A DNA stretch of 64,000 nt from CAVVYV01 sp963818205 (GTDB lineage Bacteria; Actinomycetota; Thermoleophilia; Solirubrobacterales; 70-9). A program made the translations under genes and the position numbers. Every line of letters starts with the position of its first letter. Position 1 is the first letter of the stretch. The stretch covers positions 186,001 to 250,000 of the forward strand of contig CAWFRG010000014.1 in assembly GCA_963818205.1 (NCBI GenBank). Direction: 5' to 3'. The notes beneath the pieces are model-generated. The model made no database searches, had not been told where the DNA came from, and saw only the letters and a program-made list of their open reading frames with translations. Shown here one piece after another: positions 9,983 to 18,453 of the stretch.

Positions 9983-10825
9983 TCACATCGGCGGGCGGTT
10001 CGCTCCGAGATCGAGCGGCCTGCGCGGTGCTAGGAGAACGCGGTCCCAGGCGCGCAGCGAGGGCTCGGGGTCGATCGGGCGCCCACGGAGGTGGAGCTCG
10101 AAATGGAGGTGGCAGGGAGTGCTGGCGGCGTTGCCGGTGCGGCCGATGTGGCCGACGATGTCGCCCGGGTGTACCTCGTCGCCCTGCTGGAACGGCGAGG
10201 GCCGGACCATGTGCGAGTACTGGTACTTGCGGCGCTCGCCGAGCCCGCGGATGACGACGAAGTTGCCGTCGAGGCGGGGATCGAAGGCGCGCTTGACCAC
10301 CGTTCCGGCCCGCACCGCCGCGAGCGGGGTGCCGCAGCGGGCGGTGACGTCGAATCCCTTGTGGATGCGACCGCCGTTGCGGGCGGCGCCGAACTCGCCG
10401 ACGGGACCGCGGACCCCGTGCGGCCCTCGAACCGGGAAGAAGTGGCCGAAGAGCGTGAGCTTTGCGACCTGCTTGGCGTCACCGACGGGCGGCCCGATCA
10501 GAACGCGGTAGGAGCCGTCAGGAGCGGGCGTCCCCGCATTCATCAGCCCGTCCCAGGTCTCGATCCGCTCGGTGCCCGGCGGGACGTCATCGAGGTCGAT
10601 CCGCCGCACCTCGCGACCTGCGCCGACGATCCGGATCGACACGTCGGCCGGCGCCGCGGCGGCGATCCGGAACTCGACTCTGACCCCACCGCGGGCACCG
10701 AGGAAGGCTTTCCGTGGCGACACCGACGCCTTCTCCACGCTGAAGTCGGCAGCCTGGGCCGGGGAGGCGACGAGGAGGGAGAACGCGAGCGGTACCGCTG
10801 GGAGAAGTGGGGAGAAGCGCCTCAG
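9983..10825 (-). CDS. Secreted M23 (LytM-type) peptidase, CTG start
   Basis: Predicted periplasmic or extracellular zinc metallopeptidase or scaffold acting on peptidoglycan. From a CTG at 10825, a signal peptide LRRFSPLLPAVPLAFSLLVA continues to a SPAQA-ADF cleavage site. A beta-rich FlgD-like or Ig-like segment (about 40-125) precedes the M23 core with GRIHKGFDVTARCGTPLAAV (first His and Asp ligands) and CHLHFELHLRGRPIDPEP (HLHFE). The CTG overlaps the clpP stop as CTGA. The first GTG (10738) would remove the signal peptide. Position between clpP and clpX is unusual. Family call firm; start inferred. Confidence 0.88.
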   Translation of the reverse strand: MRRFSPLLPAVPLAFSLLVASPAQAADFSVEKASVSPRKAFLGARGGVRVEFRIAAAAPADVSIRIVGAGREVRRIDLDDVPPGTERIETWDGLMNAGTPAPDGSYRVLIGPPVGDAKQVAKLTLFGHFFPVRGPHGVRGPVGEFGAARNGGRIHKGFDVTARCGTPLAAVRAGTVVKRAFDPRLDGNFVVIRGLGERRKYQYSHMVRPSPFQQGDEVHPGDIVGHIGRTGNAASTPCHLHFELHLRGRPIDPEPSLRAWDRVLLAPRRPLDLGANRPPM

Positions 10826-11406
10826 CGGTGCTCGATCACGCGGTCGACCAGCTTGTACTCCTTGGCCTCCTCCGCGCTCATGAAGTAGTCCCGCTCGGTG
10901 TCCTTCGCCACCTTCTCAAGGGCCTGGCCGGTGTGCTTGGCGATGATCTCGTCGAGCCGCTGGCGGACGTCGATGATCTCCTTGGCGTGGATCTCGATGT
11001 CGGTGGCCTGACCGGAGAAGCCGCCCGAGACCTGGTGGATGAGGATCTTCGAGTTGGGCAGTGCCATCCGCTTTTCCTGAGTGCCGCCGGCGAGCAGCAG
11101 CGCGCCCATGCTCATCGCGACGCCGACGCAGATCGTCTGGATGTCGGGCTTGATGAACTGCATCGCGTCGTAGATCGCGAGGCCGGCGTAGACCGAGCCG
11201 CCGGGGGAGTTGATGTAGATGCTGATGTCCTTGTCCGGGTCCTCAGACTCGAGATGGATCAGCTGGGCAACGATCAGGTTGGCGATGTCCTCGGTGATCG
11301 GGGTGCCGAGGAAGACGATCCGCTCGTTGAGCAGGCGCGAGTAGATGTCGAACGCCCGCTCGCCGCGGGACGTCTGCTCGACCACCATCGGGACCAAGGG
11401 GCTCAT
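10822..11406 (-). CDS. clpP: ATP-dependent Clp protease proteolytic subunit ClpP
   Basis: Serine protease subunit that forms tetradecameric degradation chambers with ClpX or ClpC. The start at 11406 gives MSPLVPMVVEQTSRGERAFD. The catalytic serine sits in VGVAMSMGALLLAGG, the histidine in NSKILIHQVSGGFSG, and Asp lies near AKHTGQALEKVAKDTERD. 194 aa is typical. It is followed without a gap by the M23 peptidase and then clpX, so the three probably form one transcript. Confidence 0.97.
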   Translation of the reverse strand: MSPLVPMVVEQTSRGERAFDIYSRLLNERIVFLGTPITEDIANLIVAQLIHLESEDPDKDISIYINSPGGSVYAGLAIYDAMQFIKPDIQTICVGVAMSMGALLLAGGTQEKRMALPNSKILIHQVSGGFSGQATDIEIHAKEIIDVRQRLDEIIAKHTGQALEKVAKDTERDYFMSAEEAKEYKLVDRVIEHR

Positions 11407-11461
11407 AGGCGCGGCAGTGTAGCGGTCGCCTGGAGTGGGCCAGGGAGGAGAATCCTGTCTC

Positions 11462-12007
11462 GTGGCCTCGGGTGAGGAGATCCTTACGGTCGGGCACTCC
11501 AACCACGAGGAGCGCCGTTTCCTGGAGCTGCTCGCCGACGCCCGAATCGGGCTGATCGCCGACGTCCGGGCCAATCCGCGCTCGCGCTACCCACAGTTCA
11601 ATCGCTCGGCACTCGCCGCGTCGCTGGAAGGCGCCGGGATCGGCTACGCCCACCTCGGCGAGCAGCTCGGCGGCCGCCGCGAGTCCGCCGCCGACTCGCC
11701 TAACACCGGTTGGGAGGAGGGGCCCTTTCGCGGCTACGCCGACCACATGGCGAGTCCGGAGTTCGCTGCCGGGCTCGAGCGCCTGGAGGAGCTCGCCAGC
11801 GAGCGCCGGAGCGCGGTGATGTGCGCGGAGGCGGATTGGCGCCACTGCCACCGGCGTCTGATCGCAGACGTCCTTCTGATCCGCGGCTGGAAGGTGCTGC
11901 ACCTGGACGGAAACGGGCTGCTCGTAAACCATGAGCTCACCGGGTTCGCCAGCGTCGATCGCGGCCGAATCACCTATCCGGAACGCCAGACCTCGCTCGA
12001 GGTCTAG
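11462..12007 (+). CDS. DUF488 family protein
   Basis: The start GTG at 11462 follows GGGAGGAG by about 12 bases; an alternative GTG at 11435 is in frame. Family hallmarks are ILTVGHSNHEERRFLELL, GLIADVRANPRSRYPQFNR, YAHLGEQLGGRR and the cysteine motif MCAEADWRHCHRRLIADVLL. DUF488 proteins are found widely and have no settled biochemical role. The gene diverges from clpP with about 55 bp between the starts, and a strong hairpin follows it. Confidence 0.85.
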   Translation: MASGEEILTVGHSNHEERRFLELLADARIGLIADVRANPRSRYPQFNRSALAASLEGAGIGYAHLGEQLGGRRESAADSPNTGWEEGPFRGYADHMASPEFAAGLERLEELASERRSAVMCAEADWRHCHRRLIADVLLIRGWKVLHLDGNGLLVNHELTGFASVDRGRITYPERQTSLEV

Positions 12008-12022
12008 TCGTCCTCAAAGAAG

Positions 12023-12050
12023 AAGAGCCGCGCCAATGGGCGCGGCTCTT
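12023..12050. terminator. Strong 12-bp hairpin after DUF488
   Basis: AAGAGCCGCGCC pairs perfectly with GGCGCGGCTCTT around an AATG loop, 16 bases after the DUF488 stop. The minus-strand side is followed by TTCTTTG and the plus side by no T tract. It probably serves as a shared terminator between the convergent DUF488 and tig genes. Confidence 0.7.
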
Positions 12051-12371
12051 CCGTGTGGTACGCGCAAGCACGGCAATTGCACGCGCTCGCGTGGAGTCCG
12101 GCCTAGAGGAGTGAGACCGTGCTCCAAACCCTGCCCCGGGCGAGCACCGGTTCCATCCGCTGTCGCCCGCCGATTCCCGATTCGCCCACATGCTTGGCGC
12201 GCGTACCGTTGCCGGCTGAATTGAAAATCACTGTCATCACCTTCGGTCGACTTACCCCGACCGGTGGTGACAAAGACCCCGACCGGCGGTGGTTAGCGCC
12301 CAAACAATCGGGTCGCGGCCAGACTACCAGCAGGGCGCAGGAATTCCGGTAGCTCGGCCTGCGCGGGGGCG
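12051..12371. other. Gap between convergent genes with a 15-bp direct repeat
   Basis: No convincing gene or RNA was found on either strand. It holds two copies of ACCCCGACCGGYGGT at 12254-12268 and 12276-12290, spaced 22 bp start to start. A 66-codon minus-strand frame exists but shows no family features. Confidence 0.5.
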
Positions 12372-13760
12372 CTAGTCGGAATCCGGAGTCCAGAGGCCAC
12401 CCTTCTCCTCGCGCTCCTTCTCCGGGGTCCAGATCTGCTCGCGAGCCTCCGCCTGGTCGGCCGGGATCGGCTTTGACTCCTCAGCGATCAGCTCCATCGC
12501 CCGTCTCATCCTCAGGTCGTCGCGAAGGAGCTCCTCGCGGCCGGTACGCCGCAGCTGTTCGAGCGCCTCGGCGGGCTCCGGGTGGCCGTGGTCCTCGTGA
12601 CCGGGCGGAGGGGTGAGCGCCTCGAGCAGGTCGTCTTCGCTGACCTCGATCCCCTCGGCGTCGGCGACGGCGGCCAGCACCGCCTCGCGCTTCAGCGAGC
12701 GCTCGGCGTCCGGGCGGGCCTCGGCGATCAGCTCGTCGCGGGTCTTGCCCTGCACCTCCAGGTAGGTCTCGGGGTCCATGCCCTGGCGCTGCAGGGAGCG
12801 CTCCACGCGGCGCCACATCTCCGCCGCCCGGGAGTTGATCAGCGACTCGGGCAACTCGACGGTCGCGTTCTCCGCCGCGGCGTCGAGCGCGGACTCGCGG
12901 AAGCGCTCGGCGATCTGTCGGTCGAGGACCTCGCGTATCCGGCTCTCGATCTGCTCGCGGAGCTCGGCGACGGTGTCGAACTCGGACGCCTCGGCGGCGA
13001 AATCGTCGTCGAGCTCGGGCAGCTCCTTCTCGCGCACCTCGCGCACCCTGACCTTGAACTGGGCGGTCTTGCCGGCAACCTCCTCGCCGGGGTAGTCGTC
13101 GGGGAAGTGCACGGTCGCCTCCCGCTCCTCGCCCGCGGTGGCCCCCTCGAGCGCCTGCTCCAGCTCCGGCAGCACCCGGCCCGCGCCGAGCTCCAGCAGA
13201 TAGTCCTTGGCCTCGCCGCCCTCGAACGGCTCGCCGTCGACCTCACCCGCGTAGTCGATCAGGAGCACGTCGCCCTTCTGCCCGGCGCGATCGACCGGCT
13301 TCAGGCTGGCGAAAGCCTCCCGGAGCCGGTCGAGCTCTCCCTGGACCGCCTGCTCGGGCACCTCTGGCTCCTCGCGGCCGACCTCGAGCCCCTTGTACTC
13401 GCCGAGCTTGGCGACCGGCCTGACGCCCACCTCGATCGCGAAGCGGAGCGGCTCGCCCTCGTCCGGCATCTCGGTGAGGTCGAGGTTGGGATCGCCCACC
13501 GGGCTCACCCCGGAGTCGATCATTGCCTGCTCGTACCAGTCGGCGAGGGATGACTCGAGGGTCTGGGTGAGCACCGCCTCGCGTCCGAGCCGCTGGGAAA
13601 CCATCTCCGGCGGCACCTTGCCCTTGCGGAAGCCGGGGATCTTCATCTCGCCCCCGAGCTGGGAGGCCGTCTCCGTGAGCCGGCGCTCGACCTCGTCGGG
13701 GTCGACGGTCACTTCGACCCGGACCCGGGACTCGGGTAGTTCCTTTACCGTCGTTTCCAT
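12372..13760 (-). CDS. tig: Trigger factor (ribosome-associated chaperone and peptidyl-prolyl isomerase)
   Basis: Binds the ribosome exit site and helps nascent chains fold. 462 aa, ATG start. The ribosome-binding tail signature is IPGFRKGKVPPEMVSQRLG (about 42-60). The FKBP-type PPIase domain has GDVLLIDYAGEVDGEPFEGGEAKDY and FPDDYPGEEVAGKTAQFKVRV. A long helical C-terminal chaperone domain follows, rich in Glu and Arg. A Trp/Pro-containing C-terminal tail (IWTPEKEREEKGGLWTPDSD) repeats a WTPxK/DxE-like motif and is longer than in E. coli. Its gene order with clpP and clpX is conserved, although DUF488 on the other strand intervenes here. Confidence 0.95.
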   Translation of the reverse strand: METTVKELPESRVRVEVTVDPDEVERRLTETASQLGGEMKIPGFRKGKVPPEMVSQRLGREAVLTQTLESSLADWYEQAMIDSGVSPVGDPNLDLTEMPDEGEPLRFAIEVGVRPVAKLGEYKGLEVGREEPEVPEQAVQGELDRLREAFASLKPVDRAGQKGDVLLIDYAGEVDGEPFEGGEAKDYLLELGAGRVLPELEQALEGATAGEEREATVHFPDDYPGEEVAGKTAQFKVRVREVREKELPELDDDFAAEASEFDTVAELREQIESRIREVLDRQIAERFRESALDAAAENATVELPESLINSRAAEMWRRVERSLQRQGMDPETYLEVQGKTRDELIAEARPDAERSLKREAVLAAVADAEGIEVSEDDLLEALTPPPGHEDHGHPEPAEALEQLRRTGREELLRDDLRMRRAMELIAEESKPIPADQAEAREQIWTPEKEREEKGGLWTPDSD

Positions 13761-13818
13761 CGCCGCTCGGACCCTAAAGCACGACCAACCTCGCCTCCGG
13801 TCGGGGGGGCCGCCGTCG

Positions 13819-13953
13819 GTCCGCGATCGAACAGGCGCCTGGCTCTATACCGGTCCGCTAGGTCGCCTCGCCTCGTTCGCGATCGACCTCGCCGCCACGG
13901 CGCGGGCGCTGGGGCTCTACGCGGGCAGGCGGCTGCGGGCGAGGCTTCACTAA
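13819..13953 (+). CDS. Possible small membrane-associated protein, start unresolved
   Basis: The frame ending at TAA 13951 reads GAWLYTGPLGRLASFAIDLA then ATARALGLYAGRRLRARLH, a credible short protein with one amphipathic or transmembrane helix and a basic tail. No ATG, GTG or TTG is present in the intergenic part, so the start is unresolved (CTG-like or lost by an indel). Composition matches real genes of this genome. Confidence 0.35.
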   Translation, partial: VRDRTGAWLYTGPLGRLASFAIDLAATARALGLYAGRRLRARLH

Positions 13954-13976
13954 TCCGCGACCGCGGGCGGCCGCAA

Positions 13977-14033
13977 ACATAAGTCGCTACGGCTTCGCCT
14001 TCGCTCCGATATGGAGCGGCCTTGCGGTCGCTG
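13977..14033. repeat. REP-like hairpin region
   Basis: Contains CATAAGTCG and GGCTTCGCC/GGAGCGGCCTTGCGG palindromic pieces that resemble the region at 8442-8560, which also begins CATAAGTCG and ends GCGGCCTTGCGG. It probably is a degraded member of the same dispersed hairpin family. Confidence 0.4.
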
Positions 14034-14036
14034 GGG

Positions 14037-15536
14037 TCAGTCCCCGGACGCGTAGCCGATGATCGAGCGGTCGATCAGCCATTCGACCGGGGCGACGTCG
14101 TCGGTGTAGACCTCGCCTCCAGGGAGCCTCGGGGCCAGCCGGCCCGCCTCCACCCCCGCCCGCGTCTGCAGGTCGGTCGTCAGCCCGGGGATTGCCTCGC
14201 GCAGGCGCTCGGCGGAGGCCGGGCCCTCGGTGCCGACCAGCAGTGTGTTCGAGTCCAAGATCGGATCGCGGAGGACGGTCGCGAAGGCGTCGGCCATCGT
14301 CCTCCCCACCACCTGCTCGAGGTCGTCGTTGTCATCGGGGTGGCCGACGTTGACGATCACCACGCCGCCGGGAGCCAGCCGCTCGCGCGCCAGCTCGAAG
14401 AACTCGCGGGTGGCGAGGTAGAAGGGGATGTAGGGCTGGCGGTAGGCGTCGACGACGATCACGTCGTAGTCGCCGTCGGCGGACTCGAGCCAGGGCCGCG
14501 CGTCCTCGTTGTAGATCGACAGATGAGGCGCTTGCATGTCGAAATAGCGGCGCCCGACCTCGGCCAGCTCCGGGTCGATCTCCACCGCGTCGATCTGGGC
14601 GGCGGGAAAGTAGTGGCCGTAGGCTCGCGCGGCGGTTCCCGCCGCGTTGCCGAGGATCGCGATTCGGCCGGGCGCCTGCTCGAGGCTGGTGAACGGCAGA
14701 ACCAGCAGCCCGTCCCAGTAGTTCTCGGTGAGGTAGCTGCCGGGGCGGATGAGCGAGTGCTCGGCGACTCCCTCGTTGAGCTCGAGGCGGCGGTCGCCAT
14801 CGGCCTCCTCCACCACCCGCACGTACTGGACCGCGGTCTCTTCCTCGTAGACCACCCGTTCGCCGTCCTCACCGGCAGCCTTCACCGTCCCCACCGGGAT
14901 CGCGATCACTCCGGCGAGGGCGGCGGGAACCGCCAGGTAGCGCCAGCCGAGCCCCGCGGCCGCCACCAGCGCCAGCGTCACCGCGAAGACGAGGAAGGTC
15001 CGCTGGGTGCCGATCAGCGGAATCGTCACCAGCGCCGCCAGCATCGTCCCCAGCAGCGAGCCGGCCGTGGAGACGGCGTAGAGCCGCCCGGCGGTGCGGC
15101 CGGCGTGCTCGACGTCGGGGGTCGCCAGCCGCACCGCCCAGGGCGAGCAGGCGCCGAGCAGGATCACCGGGACCGCGATCAGCACGAGGACGCCGAGCAG
15201 GGAGCCGACGAAGGCGCCTGCCGAGATCTCATCGAGGGCGTCGACCGAGACCTCGAAGAAGGGGCGAGCCGCGAAGGGCACCAGCGCCAGCAGGGCGGCG
15301 GCCGCGATCACCAGCAGGCAGAGCCCCCGGATGTGCGGGTGGCGGTCGCCGAGGCGCCCGCCGAGCCAGTAGCCGATCGAGAGCGAGACGAGGACGACGC
15401 CGATCGTGTTCGCCCAGACGATCGTCGAGGCGCCGAAGTGGGGCGCCATCAGCCGGGCCACGGCGATCTCCGCCCCGAGGCTGGCCGTTCCCACCACGAA
15501 GACGAGCGCCAGCAGGAACCGGTCCTGCTCGATCAA
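14037..15536 (-). CDS. Polytopic membrane protein fused to spermidine-synthase-like domain
   Basis: 499 aa. The N-terminal half has about seven transmembrane segments, beginning LIEQDRFLLALVFVVGTASL. The C-terminal half is a Rossmann methyltransferase/spermidine-synthase fold with ILGNAAGTAARAYGHYFP, the acidic loop IDAVEIDPELAEVGRRYF and DVIVVDAYRQPYIPFYL. Such fusions occur in many bacteria and are annotated as fused MFS/spermidine synthase; polyamine activity is not established. The best start is TTG at 15536, overlapping the ctaG stop as TTGA. An upstream extension in this frame only shadows ctaG. Confidence 0.82.
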   Translation of the reverse strand: MIEQDRFLLALVFVVGTASLGAEIAVARLMAPHFGASTIVWANTIGVVLVSLSIGYWLGGRLGDRHPHIRGLCLLVIAAAALLALVPFAARPFFEVSVDALDEISAGAFVGSLLGVLVLIAVPVILLGACSPWAVRLATPDVEHAGRTAGRLYAVSTAGSLLGTMLAALVTIPLIGTQRTFLVFAVTLALVAAAGLGWRYLAVPAALAGVIAIPVGTVKAAGEDGERVVYEEETAVQYVRVVEEADGDRRLELNEGVAEHSLIRPGSYLTENYWDGLLVLPFTSLEQAPGRIAILGNAAGTAARAYGHYFPAAQIDAVEIDPELAEVGRRYFDMQAPHLSIYNEDARPWLESADGDYDVIVVDAYRQPYIPFYLATREFFELARERLAPGGVVIVNVGHPDDNDDLEQVVGRTMADAFATVLRDPILDSNTLLVGTEGPASAERLREAIPGLTTDLQTRAGVEAGRLAPRLPGGEVYTDDVAPVEWLIDRSIIGYASGD

Positions 15537-16426
15537 GCGGACCCCTTGATCCTCTCCTCGAGCCGCGCACCCTGCCCGGCGGCGGCGGCGCGCCCGGCCC
15601 GGGCCTCGCTCAGTGGAACCCCCTCGGATTCGGCGAGGTCGAGCAGCCGCTGGCGCTCGGTGTCCTGCTCTGCCCAGGCCAGGAAGAGCCAGACGAGAAC
15701 GCCGAGCGTCACCAGGCCCCCCTCCCCGACCATGATCACGCCGGCGACGCCCTGGTCGGTGAGCGGCGAGATCTGCCAGCCCCCATCTCCGCTCGCGTAG
15801 CGGTCGTAGATCACGTCGTTCGACCACATGAAGACGTTGCCGAGCACGGCGCCGGCGAACCGAACACCGACCAGGTAGCCGAGCTTCGCCGGGATCCCGA
15901 ACCAGGCCGGCTGCGGGAGCGGCCCGACCAGCGGCATCCACATCAGGATTCCGAAGCCGATGAAGCAGGTGTGCTCGAGAGCGTGGAGCGCGCTTGCGCC
16001 CTGGGCGGCCTCGTAGAGCGCCGGGATGTGCCAGACGTAGAGGTTGATCACCCAGAGGGGGAAGGCGATCAGCGGATGGGTCAGGGTCCGCAGCCAGCCG
16101 AGCCAGCGAACCGCCAGCAGCGGCTGGAGCAGAGGCCCGGTGAGGCCGAGCACGACCAGCAGGGCGCCCAGGTCTCCCATCAGCAGGTGCTGCCCCATGT
16201 GCGCGAGCAGCAGCTCGCCGCCGAGGTGGGCGAGCGGCGAGGCGAAGGCGCCGGCGATCAGGGCGATCCCGGCCGCGAAGCAGACGAGCCGCCAGGTTGG
16301 GACCGGGCGCCCCTGATGACGCAACGAGATCGCCCGCAGCGCGTAGGCGGTCGCCAGCACGGTGAGGCCGGCGAGCTGCAGCGGCTCGAAGCTGCCGCCG
16401 CCGACGTGCGCGAACTGCGGGGTCAT
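15533..16426 (-). CDS. ctaG: CtaG/caa3-type cytochrome oxidase assembly factor
   Basis: Integral membrane protein (about seven helices) of the CtaG_2 family, required in Bacillus for caa3 oxidase assembly and thought to help copper insertion. From ATG 16426 the motifs are HLGGELLLAHMGQHLLMGDLG, NLYVWHIPALYEAA and ALHALEHTCFIGFGILMWMP. The His/Met-rich positions are possible copper contacts. A cytosolic tail of about 50 residues ends the protein. Its presence shows the organism makes a true haem-copper oxidase somewhere, relevant to the ligand-less oxidase homologues at 58.5-61 kb. Confidence 0.88.
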   Translation of the reverse strand: MTPQFAHVGGGSFEPLQLAGLTVLATAYALRAISLRHQGRPVPTWRLVCFAAGIALIAGAFASPLAHLGGELLLAHMGQHLLMGDLGALLVVLGLTGPLLQPLLAVRWLGWLRTLTHPLIAFPLWVINLYVWHIPALYEAAQGASALHALEHTCFIGFGILMWMPLVGPLPQPAWFGIPAKLGYLVGVRFAGAVLGNVFMWSNDVIYDRYASGDGGWQISPLTDQGVAGVIMVGEGGLVTLGVLVWLFLAWAEQDTERQRLLDLAESEGVPLSEARAGRAAAAGQGARLEERIKGSA

Positions 16427-16457
16427 TCCGACCCCACAGTACCCCTGAACCCTTAAC

Positions 16458-17432
16458 TCACAGCCAGTTGATGCGCCTGAAGAAGATGATGAGTGCGACC
16501 ACGGAGAGCGCCATCCCGGCAAGCGCCAACGGATAGCCGATGGGCGAGCTGAGCTCGGGCATGTGCTCGAAGTTCATCCCGTAGTTGCTGGCGATGAAGG
16601 TCGGAACGGCGATGATCCCGGCGATCGAGGAGATCCTCTTGATCACCTCGTTCTGGTTGACGCTCACCAGCGCGAGGTTCGCCTCGAGGATGCTGGTGAG
16701 CAGCTCCCGCTGCGAGCTCACCTGCTCGTCGACCCGGCGATCGTGGTCGGCGATGTCGCGGAAGTAGCGGCGCAGCTCCTCCGGGATCGGGAAGGCTCCC
16801 GCCTCGAGTGCAGCGAGCGGGCCCAGCAGCGGGGAGACCGCGCGATGGAACTCGATCACCTCGCGCTTCAGGTGGTAGATGCGCTGGGTCGGGGCGGGGA
16901 TGTTGTCGTCGAAGACGTCGTTCTCGACCTCCTCGATGTCGTCCTCGATCCCGTCGACGACCGGAATGTAATCGTCCACCACCTTGTCGACGATCGACCA
17001 CACGGCCGCGGCGGGACCGAGCTTGAGCAGGTCGGGGCGCTCCTCGAGGCTCGCTCGGGCGGTCTTCAGCTCGCTGCCCGGGCCCCGGCGGACGGCGACA
17101 ACGTAGCCCGGGCCGGCGAAGAGGCTGATCTCGCCGAAGTGGACTATCTCGTCCTTCTCGTGGTAGTGGGCGGTCTTGAGGACGATGAAGTAGGACTCGT
17201 CGTAGTCCTCGATCTTCGGGCGCTGGTGCTCGAGGCCGGCGTCCTCGACCGCAAGCTCGTGGAGGCCGAAGAGGCGGGCGAGCTCGTCGAGCTCACCGGG
17301 GTCGGGGTCGTGGAGCCCGATCCAGACGAACTCGCCCGGGACGTCTCGCGGGCGGCGAGCCGCCTCCTCGAGTGACATCGGCCCCTCGTGCTGGCGTTCC
17401 CCGTCCTTGTAATGGGCGCTGTCGACGATCAT
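16458..17432 (-). CDS. corA: CorA family magnesium/cobalt channel
   Basis: Pentameric divalent cation channel of the inner membrane. 324 aa: a large cytoplasmic alpha/beta domain (FVWIGLHDPDPGELDELARLFGLHELAVEDA), a long helical stalk, then two C-terminal transmembrane helices. The signature YGMNFEHMPE follows TM1 and the protein ends in a basic FFRRINWL. Complete and ordinary. Confidence 0.95.
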   Translation of the reverse strand: MIVDSAHYKDGERQHEGPMSLEEAARRPRDVPGEFVWIGLHDPDPGELDELARLFGLHELAVEDAGLEHQRPKIEDYDESYFIVLKTAHYHEKDEIVHFGEISLFAGPGYVVAVRRGPGSELKTARASLEERPDLLKLGPAAAVWSIVDKVVDDYIPVVDGIEDDIEEVENDVFDDNIPAPTQRIYHLKREVIEFHRAVSPLLGPLAALEAGAFPIPEELRRYFRDIADHDRRVDEQVSSQRELLTSILEANLALVSVNQNEVIKRISSIAGIIAVPTFIASNYGMNFEHMPELSSPIGYPLALAGMALSVVALIIFFRRINWL

Positions 17433-17535
17433 CGTTCGGCTCCGGGTGCTTCATTCCGCCCCTCCCCGCACCTTCCTGCGAGGCGGCGTGCAGGGGAGGC
17501 GCGGGCGCCGCATGCGGCGACCCTTTCGCCGACTT

Positions 17536-18387
17536 CTAGAGCGCCGCCTCCGCGAGAAGCTCCACCTGGCCGGGATCGCTGTTCGCCGGGAAACAGATCA
17601 ACTCGTCCGCCCCGGCCTGCTCGAAGGCGGCGATGTAGGACTTGACCGTGTCGGCGTCGGTGGCGGTGCTGGCGATGATCTGGTTCGCGGTCTCCTCGCC
17701 GAGCCAGGCGTAGTAGGCGCCGAGGTCTTCGCGCGCATGCTCCTCCGCGCCCTCGCCGAGGGAGAAGTAGCAGAGCGCCATCGTGTAGGGGCGCCCCTCG
17801 CGCCCCTCCGCCTTCCAGATCTCCTCGAGCTTGCCGGCCGATTCCTTGAAGACATCGGGCGTCCCGCCGCCCATCGTCCAGCCGTCGGCGTATCGGGCGG
17901 CGCGCCGCATCGAGATCTCGGTGTAGCCGCCGATCAGCAGCGTCGGCCGATCGCCGCTGAGAAGGGGCGGGCCCACCTCGCCGCCCTGCCATATCTTCGG
18001 CAGCTCCTCGAGCTGGCGGTCGAAGATCTCGCCGCGGTGGTGGAAGTCAATCCCGGACACCTCGTAGTCGTCCTCGCGACCGCCCGGGGCGAGACCGAGG
18101 ACAAGCCGGCCGCCGCCCGAAAGCGAGTCCAGGGTCGCCGCCTGCTTGGCGAGCAAGACCGTATTCGACCGCAGCGGCGCAATGAGGATGTCCGTGACGA
18201 GGCGGATCCGCTCGGTGACCGCGGCCGCGGCGGCGAGGGAGACCAGCGACTCGTAGTTGGGGAAGACGATCCGGTCGATCGTCCCCAGGGAGGGGAAGCC
18301 CGCTTCCTCGGCGCGGCGCGCCCAGTCGACGGTTCCGGCGCGATCCACCCCGGGCACGGCGTTCGGAAGTCCGATGCCTACGTCCAT
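17536..18387 (-). CDS. LLM-class (luciferase-like) F420-dependent oxidoreductase
   Basis: TIM-barrel flavin or F420 enzyme. The ATG at 18387 is preceded by AGGAGG and gives MDVGIGLPNAVPG. Further marks are RLVTDILIAPLRSNTVLLAK, GRLVLGLAPGGREDDYEVSG and PTLLIGGYTEISMRRAARYADGW, characteristic of the F420-dependent LLM subgroup. 283 aa. Substrate unknown. A PPOX-like gene diverges next to it, consistent with an F420-linked function, though that is inference. Confidence 0.88.
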   Translation of the reverse strand: MDVGIGLPNAVPGVDRAGTVDWARRAEEAGFPSLGTIDRIVFPNYESLVSLAAAAAVTERIRLVTDILIAPLRSNTVLLAKQAATLDSLSGGGRLVLGLAPGGREDDYEVSGIDFHHRGEIFDRQLEELPKIWQGGEVGPPLLSGDRPTLLIGGYTEISMRRAARYADGWTMGGGTPDVFKESAGKLEEIWKAEGREGRPYTMALCYFSLGEGAEEHAREDLGAYYAWLGEETANQIIASTATDADTVKSYIAAFEQAGADELICFPANSDPGQVELLAEAAL

Positions 18388-18453
18388 GTAGTTGCCTCCT
18401 GTCGCTCGAATCCGTTTACGGTGAGCCGAGGTGCCGGCGCGCAGCGAGTCTAG

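Noticed and set aside
12103..12303. 66-codon minus-strand frame in the DUF488/tig gap
   Set aside because: No ribosome site, no hydrophobic or family pattern, and lower codon bias than true genes.
14022..15800. Long plus-strand open frame of 592 codons
   Set aside because: It is antisense to the spermidine-synthase-like and CtaG genes, has no family motifs and shows the Arg/Gly/Asp-rich composition of a shadow frame in high-GC DNA.
14037..15941. Longer form of the spermidine-synthase-like protein starting at 15941
   Set aside because: The extra N-terminal 135 residues lie within ctaG in another frame and are Arg/Gly-rich shadow sequence; TTG 15536 is better.
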